Origin: Castanea sativa
Lineage: Eukaryota; Streptophyta; Magnoliopsida; Fagales; Fagaceae
Length of the DNA: 64,000 bases
Assembly (NCBI RefSeq): GCF_040712315.1
Contig: NC_134018.1
Span: 2,266,501-2,330,500 of the forward strand
Direction: 5' to 3'
Made by a program: the position numbers and the translations under genes. Numbering within the stretch: the stretch's first letter is position 1; the number at the start of each line of letters is the position of its first letter. Shown piece after piece: positions 57,601 to 64,000 of the stretch. Under the pieces are notes generated by a model. It had not been told where the DNA came from. It searched no databases and worked only from the letters and a program-made list of their open reading frames with translations.

Positions 57601-58726
57601 GATCAGTTTGAGCTACAAGGAGATTCCAACTTGGTAACGAAAACATTAAATACAAAATGTGGAAGATTATTGAGTTCTAGCTCCTACAAGTTGCATCAAG
57701 CTTATAAAAAGCTCGTACAATCTCATGGTGCTGACTATGCAAGAAGCCACCCGCCAAAGAATGCCAAACTTGAGCTGTGGACTGAACTTATTGATGAGAG
57801 ATGGACCAATAAGGATTGGCTGGTAAATTATTTATGCATATATTATTATTATCCAATGTTTACTATATTATGTTGTAAACTAATTAGATTAATACTTAGA
57901 TTCATGATCTAATAGATATCTTGAATGTTGTTTATTAGGAAAAATCAATAAAGAACTCTGAAAATAGGAAGAAAACTTCAGGCAAACATAGATGCGGGAC
58001 GAAGGCACTTGCTGTTAGGGTTGATGAGGAGGTGCTATTTTTTCATTTTTCTTAAACTTTAGTATATTACATGTTGTGATTAATAAGTATAACTATCTAA
58101 CACTTGAATGTTAATTAATCAGACAAATAGTAATGACGGTCAAGTTCCTGAATTAGCAAAAATCTTCAAAGATGTTCATTTCAATCCAAATACAAATATG
58201 TGGATACACCATGAGGATGAAGCTACATATGTATGTATATCATTCCATCCTTATCATTCCATCTCTATCATGTTTGTAAAGCTATAACATATGTATTATT
58301 AATGTTGTGATTGTTTGTTTCTTTCTCCTTTTCAAATGATAGGAAAATATTCTCAAAGTGCAAGAGGATCATTGTCAAGATCCTAATGCAATTCCCCTTA
58401 CACAAGAGGAGATCTCAAACTTGGTTTTTAAGAAAAAGTCCGGTGTTGTAAAAGGACTTGGCATGAGACCTTCTTCTTCTCTAGTAACCACCGCCTCATC
58501 TAATTCCTCAGTAGAGTATATTCAACGGTTAGAAAATGAGATCATTGAGCTCAAAGAGGCAAGAGCTAAGGACCAAGAGGAGCGAGCTAGGGACCAAGAG
58601 GCACGAGCTAGGGACCAAGAGGCACGAGCTAAGCAAGAAGAGGTCCAAAAGAATATTCTTAATTTTTTAAGGAGAAATGGTTATGATGACGCTCTTACCT
58701 ATGGGGGTGGTTCAACTTCAAGTTAA
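57601..58726 (+). CDS. TNPA-like (Transposase_24 family) protein of the CACTA element, 5'-incomplete
   Basis: Four exons with GT-AG borders, all phase 0: 57601-57822, 57939-58031, 58123-58230 and 58343-58726. They encode about 268 residues. Exon 1 reads HPPKNAKLELWTELIDERWT; exon 2 has KNSENRKKTSGKHRCGTKAL, the NRxK...GTKA signature of plant Ptta/En/Spm proteins; exon 3 has LAKIFKDVHFNPNTNMWIHH. Exon 4 ends with a charged coiled coil of repeated ARDQEARA units (residues about 200-250) and a C-terminal NFLRRNGYDDALTYGG. The protein should bind the subterminal repeats and multimerise. An AG (57599-57600) directly precedes exon 1, so an upstream exon with the ATG is missing or lies undetected in the repeat array. 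Confidence 0.82.
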
Positions 58727-59199
58727 AACATGTTTTGGTTAGTACTTTCTTTTAGCAATTGACCCATATTATATGGTATGACTACTCTTAATGTATTGTT
58801 AGAAATGTTTCTTCTAATATAATTAATGTTTTTACTTTATGATTTTAATGTAGTATTGGTTTTATATTTGTGCAGATTTCTTATTGGTGGTTTTAAGAAG
58901 ATTTACTTTTGGCATTACTTGAAGACATATGAGGACATCTTCCGTTAGTTCTAATTATATTATGCTACACTTTTTGTATTGTTATAACACATCTTGAGTT
59001 ATTGTAGACGTTGAAAACAATTATTGTATGGAAGGAGTTTGAATTAGATACTTGTTTTATTTTTTACTTGTGGAATGTATGGATCTTTTTTTATAAATGC
59101 GTTGTTGAAATAAATGTATTATTCAAATGTGAGGTTTTAGCAATGTAATAATAGGTTACAGGTTAATATCAAAGCGATGAAAAAAATAAAAACAGAAAA

Positions 59200-59680
59200 T
59201 AAGTTTTAGTGATGAAATATTTCGTCACTAAATGTAACAAAATTTTGTAAGAAATGGATTTAATGACGAAAATTTTTGTCACTATATGTGCATAGATTTT
59301 CTTAAAAATAGTTTTAGTGACGAACTTTTTCGTCACTATATGTACCCGATAAATAGTTTTAGTGACGAAATTATTCGTCACTAAATATGATTTAATAAAC
59401 TAAATTGTTTTTAGTGACGAAATATTTTCGTCACTGAATGGTGTTTTTAGTGAGGAAAACATTTAGTGACGAAACGTTTTCGTCTCTAAAAGTTAAAAAA
59501 AAAAAAATCAAATCGGACTTTTAGTGACGAAATTTTTCGTCACCAGGACTTTTAGTGACGGGGTTTCAGCGACGAAATGAATTTCGTCACTAAAAGTCCA
59601 ATTTCGTCACTAAATGTGTTTAGTGACGAAATATTGGAATTTTAGTGACGAATTTTTTCGTCACTGAAAATACATTTTGT
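59200..59680. repeat. Right subterminal repeat array of the CACTA element
   Basis: About fifteen TTTTAGTGACGAAA-type motifs in both orientations, denser than on the left side. The 70-codon minus-strand open frame here is a translation of this repeat and not a gene. Confidence 0.85.
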
Positions 59681-60467
59681 TGTAGTGCCATGTCGCAAGT
59701 GACTCGCTAGTGCACCCTATTTTGCTAAAAGGTGACTTTTCACATTCCTTCTCATACCCTACTATAAATACCCTTATATCCACGAAATGTAGAGAGTTTC
59801 TAGAGAGAATTTTGAGAGAGAAACCCTAGAGAAAAATAAGATTGATTCATCTACAATCTTATACATTTGATTCTCCTTCCTCTACTCTCATCCTCTCCAT
59901 TGTCATACCCATGAGAGGGTCTTAAGCCAAACCCTTACCTCACCAAATTTAGAGTAGTGAGAAGGTTCTTGGTGTTTAGGAAGCAGTTCAAAAGAGAACT
60001 AATTCATATTGGTTGATGCAATAGGCTGATTGCGGGATCCAGTAAACTAGAGAAGACAATGTTAGGCGTAACTTTGTTGGAGCAAGAAGCTTAGAGGGCT
60101 TAGGTGCATCGGGTAGATTAGGCTTAGAGGGTCTATTGCTATTTAAGTATTTCAACTGATTTTCTAGTGGATCATTTTACCACTTGGAGGACGGCGAAGA
60201 GAATTTTCGCCGAATTCTTTAGTTTCCTCTTCGATAACACGTGTCGGTGTTATCTTGTGTTTGCTTCCTTTTATCCCTTACTCTTTGCTTTTAATTACTG
60301 TTGAGTTGTGATTAAAATATGGCTTAGAGTAGTTTGCATATTTGGATATTGCGTATATTTCATATTCCGCACATATATTATTTGAATATAAACTTGCTTT
60401 GGGAAATTTGGATTTGGAGGTCTAAACATTCACAAATGTTTTACACACTAAGTGAGCTTTCACTACA

Positions 60468-61014
60468 CAATATCAACATCTCAAAATATAAAACAAAATT
60501 ACAAATGACTTATTAGATACCTCATTTGACAAAGAATAAAAAAATATAATAAATTTACAATCTTGAAAATTAATTTTATAATCTATTATCAATTGTAGCT
60601 GGCACTCTATTTCAATTTGAGACATGCATTAAAGTTTGATTGTTGACTTATTTATACATGGTCTCTTTTTATAATATCATGTCAATGTTAAGCAACACAC
60701 ATTCTAGGAAATATCATAATTTATTTTGAAAAGCCGTTTATTTTGGACATAAATTGTTTAAAAATTAGGTCTAAGAATTCATAATTAATGCTAATTTGAT
60801 ACTTTGACTTCACTATTTTCACACTTGTGAATGTTTCTCACACATGTCTACAATTTTAAATCTATGTTTTTAACTCTACTGTAACCAGATTATTTTAGCA
60901 TGTACTTTACTATTTGATATCTAAAAATCTTTACTCATTACAAAATGCTCAACCATTCATCTTTCAATAAATTTGCATGCAGTTATGTAAATATTTCAAC
61001 TCGACCCGACCCAC
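60468..61014. other. AT-rich noncoding interval
   Basis: No gene or repeat recognised. Confidence 0.4.
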
Positions 61015-61286
61015 AACCCGATGTGGCCACAAGGCCTACATCTATAAGACAAGAATCCAACTGGTTACATTTTCATTTTCATCTACATTTTCTTCATTTT
61101 CATGATCTTCATTTTCATGATTTTCATTTTACAAATTTATCACAATTTTAATATTGAAATTAAAAAATTTGCAAATGAATTTGCAATAAGTTACATTTTA
61201 TGGTAATGCCTAACAAAAGAATGCTATTATGATAATGTTTAGATAGGGAAGCCACTATGATCGCCCCTTTCAACCTTTTTTCTTTA

Positions 61287-61324
<38 letters not shown>

Positions 61325-61495
61325 TCATTATATTTTTCTTAAGCACTTTCAATTGCAAGTTTGAACTTGGGACCTCTATTTCTTAACCCACTTGAGTGTA
61401 AGCCCAATGACCACTAGATCACCATCCTTAATGGTCATCTATAACATATATTGTTAAACCAAGTTTCTCTTGTTTGCATGGAAGAGATAATATGT
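61015..61495 (-). repeat. Duplicated NLR-flank segment, partner at 42.8-43.25 kb
   Basis: GTGGCCACAAGGCCTACATC through GAATTTGCAATAAGTTACAT, a (TA)n run (61289-61318) and GTAAGCCCAATGACCACTAG follow the same order as 42792-43250. About 20 bases of TTTTCATTTTCAT/CTTCATTTTCATGA slippage repeats at 61065-61135 replace part of the partner. Confidence 0.75.
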
Positions 61496-63139
61496 CATAA
61501 CCCAAACTCATGGAACATGAATTTAGATGCATAACTAACTTACTGATCTTACATAACTCAATAAACATAATTAATTTAAACATAATTCAGTGAATTCCAA
61601 ATAAACAATGCTCTTAATAAATCTCTTACAATAACTAAAACCCACAATTTAGAAATAATCTCCAAATACCATAAAATCTAAAGCAGAATAAAAATAACTA
61701 AAAATCTTTTAAGGCTTCAAGTATTATTGACATCGCCTAAAAACTCTCATGCTCTACCTTGCACCTTACGAAGTAATCCAAAAGTTATGTCTCCTAACTA
61801 AACTTTAATCTGAAAATTGTAATTAATGGGGTGAGCTACACATCCAATAAGCAATTATACACAATACACAACAGAATAGAGTCAAACAAAACAAAGCACG
61901 AGTATTTTGACTTCACAAATTCACTCAATGATATCAAATGTAATTATTCCAAAACATATAATAAATCACTTAATACATATGTAATCACATCTTAAAATTA
62001 TTCGAAAACGCATACATATAATTGATCAAAGCACAGTGTCACATATACACATATCACATATTTTCACATACAACCCTGTGAGCAGGTTTACACCTATACC
62101 TGATCAATTCTAAAAAAAATTATTTTGAGTCACATATCACAAAAGCAAAGTTTATACAAAATAGAATAATTTTCTTAATATTAACAATTATTCCAGATAA
62201 AGAGACATATCGAAGATCACAATATCGAATTGAAACATAAATCAAAGGATGCTTGATTCTCTTAGGGAATGAATAAGAACTGAAAAATTTATATGAATAT
62301 TTTTACAATTGTTGAGTAAGTTTTGAAAACCCAATTTGCTAAAAGAAGCGTCTTAAATACCATTTGGAAAATAAGAATAGGACTTTGAAATCACTTGGTT
62401 TTAAACAAACTTAAAGAACAAGAACCATTTTAGAAAACTTATCTTGAAACTCAATTCCTTTCTGAAAATAGTTTTATTTAGATATCATCTTTTAAATGAG
62501 ATTTAGATGTTCAAAACTTTATTTAAAATTCAAAGTTTCTCTTTAAAAAATTATTTAAAATTCAAAGTTTCTCTTTAAATGACATAAAAAAAATGCTTTT
62601 GATAAACTTTAGAAATCGTAAGCTTAAAAACATAATTTTTGAAAAATTTTGACTTCTAAGAACCTAATGAACAAAACTTGTGTATATTATGCATAATTAC
62701 TTACAGCACTTGAAGCACTCTAAAAGTCCAGTCGAAACACCCTCCAAAAAGTCTCAAAATACTCTTAAATAGGACCTTTAATTAACCATGGAAATTACTT
62801 AATATCCTCCACAAAATATAAAGCTTATCGAATCATACAAACTAATTCACTAAGATTATACTTTGTTTAATTAAATAATAACATTGATGCAAGGCATCTC
62901 TACCCAAAAATATGTTTCCTTGAATTTATCAAAACTCATAGGTAGTAGCCAAAACTTTAGGATTTAATATATGTCCTAAAAGAAAAGTAAAACCTCAACA
63001 TGAATTTGGCTCTATAACCGTGAATTTGTTCTAGAATATACACACAGTGGGCAACTAGGATCCAATATATATAACCCCAAAAAAAAAAAAATCAAAGCCA
63101 TCCTAATATATATAACCAATGAAAAATGTTAAAGCCATC

Positions 63140-63189
<50 letters not shown>

Positions 63190-63640
63190 TATGTATGTAT
63201 GTATGTATGTATAAACCCAATCATTAAAGCCATATTCATGATTAAGATTTGAAATTCCATGATTTTGTTCTAAAATACTAACCATAGGCAACCTAGTGAA
63301 ATCGTGTACTGACTACTAGCAATTTAATCTAATATATATCATCTCTTGTTAGACCCTAAGTCCTCAAATTCAATGGGTAACACTACCATAAACATAAGAG
63401 TATAACCATCAGATCTTTATTTGAATAATGCTAATATATAAACATCTTTCCATTGTAATTGAATTGACATGACTTGATCTTACCATGTTGACAAAACCAT
63501 AAATATATCTCAAGATTTATAATAGTATAGTAATATTGAGATGGGGTTCTCACCTTGATTTTGTAGCCAAACCTTATGCCCTCAAACAATTTTGCTCCCT
63601 TCTTTTGTCACGCTACCTCTCTCTCTCCCTCTCAAATTTT
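61496..63640. other. Noncoding repeat-like interval
   Basis: AT-rich, with phrases such as GGGGTGAGCTACACATCCAA (61829) and ACCCTGTGAGCAGG (62083) that look like parts of degraded LTR-retrotransposon sequence; this is an impression only. 62520-62575 contains a tandem ~37-base repeat (TTTAAAATTCAAAGTTTCTC twice). No gene seen. Confidence 0.4.
63144..63212. repeat. (AT)n followed by (GTAT)n microsatellite
   Basis: About 20 AT units pass into five GTAT units. The minus-strand open frame across it is an artefact of the repeat. A nearby 25-base phrase (AAGCCATCCTAATATATATA) is duplicated at 63096 and 63132. Confidence 0.92.
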
Positions 63641-63649
63641 CTTTGGCGT

Positions 63650-63840
63650 CCATAGGGGTGGCAAAATCTGACACGACCCGCAAACCTAACATGACTAACC
63701 CGTTTATAAACAGGTCATGAGTTGAGGCTAAACGGGTTCGAGTCATATTCGGGTTGACATGGCTAACCCTTTTAATAAACGAGTCGTGTTCATGTTCAAC
63801 ATGCAAACCCGCCTGACCCATTTGACACGTTTAGCTTATA
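63650..63840. mobile_element. End of a repeat with hydrophilic CGGGTT/AACCCG motifs
   Basis: GGGGTGGCAAAATCTGACAC followed by repeated GACCCG, AACGGGTT and CGGGTTGACATGG motifs is a familiar plant dispersed-repeat style. The other end is not in the window, so it is probably cut by the window edge or truncated. Confidence 0.4.
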
Positions 63841-64000
63841 AAATTATTAGTTATTTTGATATTATTCCTTAATTAATGGTTTTTTCATATGTTTATTACA
63901 ATATTTATAGTTGTAATTTTATTTTTATTTTAGATATATGGGAATTGATAAAAATTATATAGGTTTTATATGACCTATTAATCAAATATATTATTAAATG

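Larger units (their letters stand above)
57237..59687 (+). mobile_element. CACTA (En/Spm) element, 2451 bp, without main transposase
   Basis: Begins CACTACAACAAAATGTATTT and ends with its inverted counterpart finishing TTGTAGTG. Flanked by CCA on both sides (57234-57236 and 59688-59690), the 3-base duplication of the superfamily. Both subterminal zones (57260-57590 and 59200-59680) are packed with TTTAGTGACGAAA and TTTCGTCACTAAA in both orientations, the usual binding-site arrays. The only gene inside is the TNPA-like one at 57601-58726; no TNP2/TNPD-type DDE transposase is present. Inserted in the solo LTR. Confidence 0.95.
55746..60462 (+). mobile_element. Solo LTR (about 1.1 kb) split by two nested elements
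   Basis: TG at 55746 and CA at 60461-60462 are flanked by the same five bases, CTACA (55741-55745 and 60463-60467), the target duplication of an LTR retrotransposon. Removing the foldback (about 1.16 kb) and the CACTA element leaves about 1.1 kb, near the 1159 bases of LTR B at 35.1-36.3 kb. The segments 56990-57230 and 59690-60460 share ordered blocks with that LTR in opposite orientation: GTGTGTGAGAGAGTGTGAAG, ATTGCGGGATC, GGCTTAGGTGCA, CGATAACAC and ATGGCTTAGAGTAGTTT. No PBS, PPT or coding region flanks it. Confidence 0.75.

Noticed and set aside
59169..59381. 70-codon minus frame with repeated VTKxFVTKT units
   Set aside because: Translation of the CACTA subterminal TTTCGTCAC repeat array.
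57231..59690. CRISPR-like array, from the regularly repeated TTTCGTCACTAAA motifs
   Set aside because: Repeats occur in both orientations with variable short spacing, bounded by CACTA inverted ends, in plant DNA.
63103..63291. Short frame with Tyr-Ile repeats
   Set aside because: Translation of the (AT)n/(GTAT)n microsatellite.

Overview
The window is nuclear DNA of a eudicot plant. It is AT-rich, with GT-AG introns, a TATA box, two CC-NBS-LRR (RPM1-like) resistance loci, a pectinesterase, and many plant-type transposons (Copia, CACTA, hAT, Harbinger-like MITEs). Several repeats look like those of woody rosids such as oak or chestnut relatives, but that is an impression, not a result. There are no bacterial features and no CRISPR array.

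Layout. 1.9-3.1 kb: an intact two-exon pectinesterase on the + strand with its TATA box. 3.9-18.4 kb: non-autonomous elements, a three-unit ~245 bp tandem array, an RNase H-like pseudogene, a Ser/Thr/Pro-rich coding remnant, an LTR fragment, and scattered remnants of NLR flanks. 18.9-24.4 kb, minus strand: an LRR fragment and an NLR gene broken by a one-base frameshift and by an hAT-like insertion in its last codons. 26-35 kb: more NLR flanks without coding bodies, interleaved with MITEs, a Harbinger-like element carrying a minisatellite core, and a long-TIR element. 34.6-39.9 kb: a chimeric or tandem minus-strand Copia relic. 39.9-53.1 kb: an intact but motif-degenerate NLR (minus), two copies of its 3' flank, and between them a very young complete Copia element (44300-50035). 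55.7-60.5 kb: a solo-LTR-like block with a long foldback element and a CACTA element nested inside. 60.5-64 kb: noncoding repeats.

How it fits together. Two NLR families on the same strand have been duplicated locally, and transposons have then eroded them. Many copies survive only as matching upstream or downstream flanks with the coding body gone. The Copia element landed in the 3' flank of the surviving NLR, and the paralogous flank at 40.1 kb still shows that site empty. Genes likely to be functional are the pectinesterase, possibly the NLR at 50.5-53.1 kb, and the Copia gag-pol. Comparisons between segments were made by eye; no alignment or database search was run.
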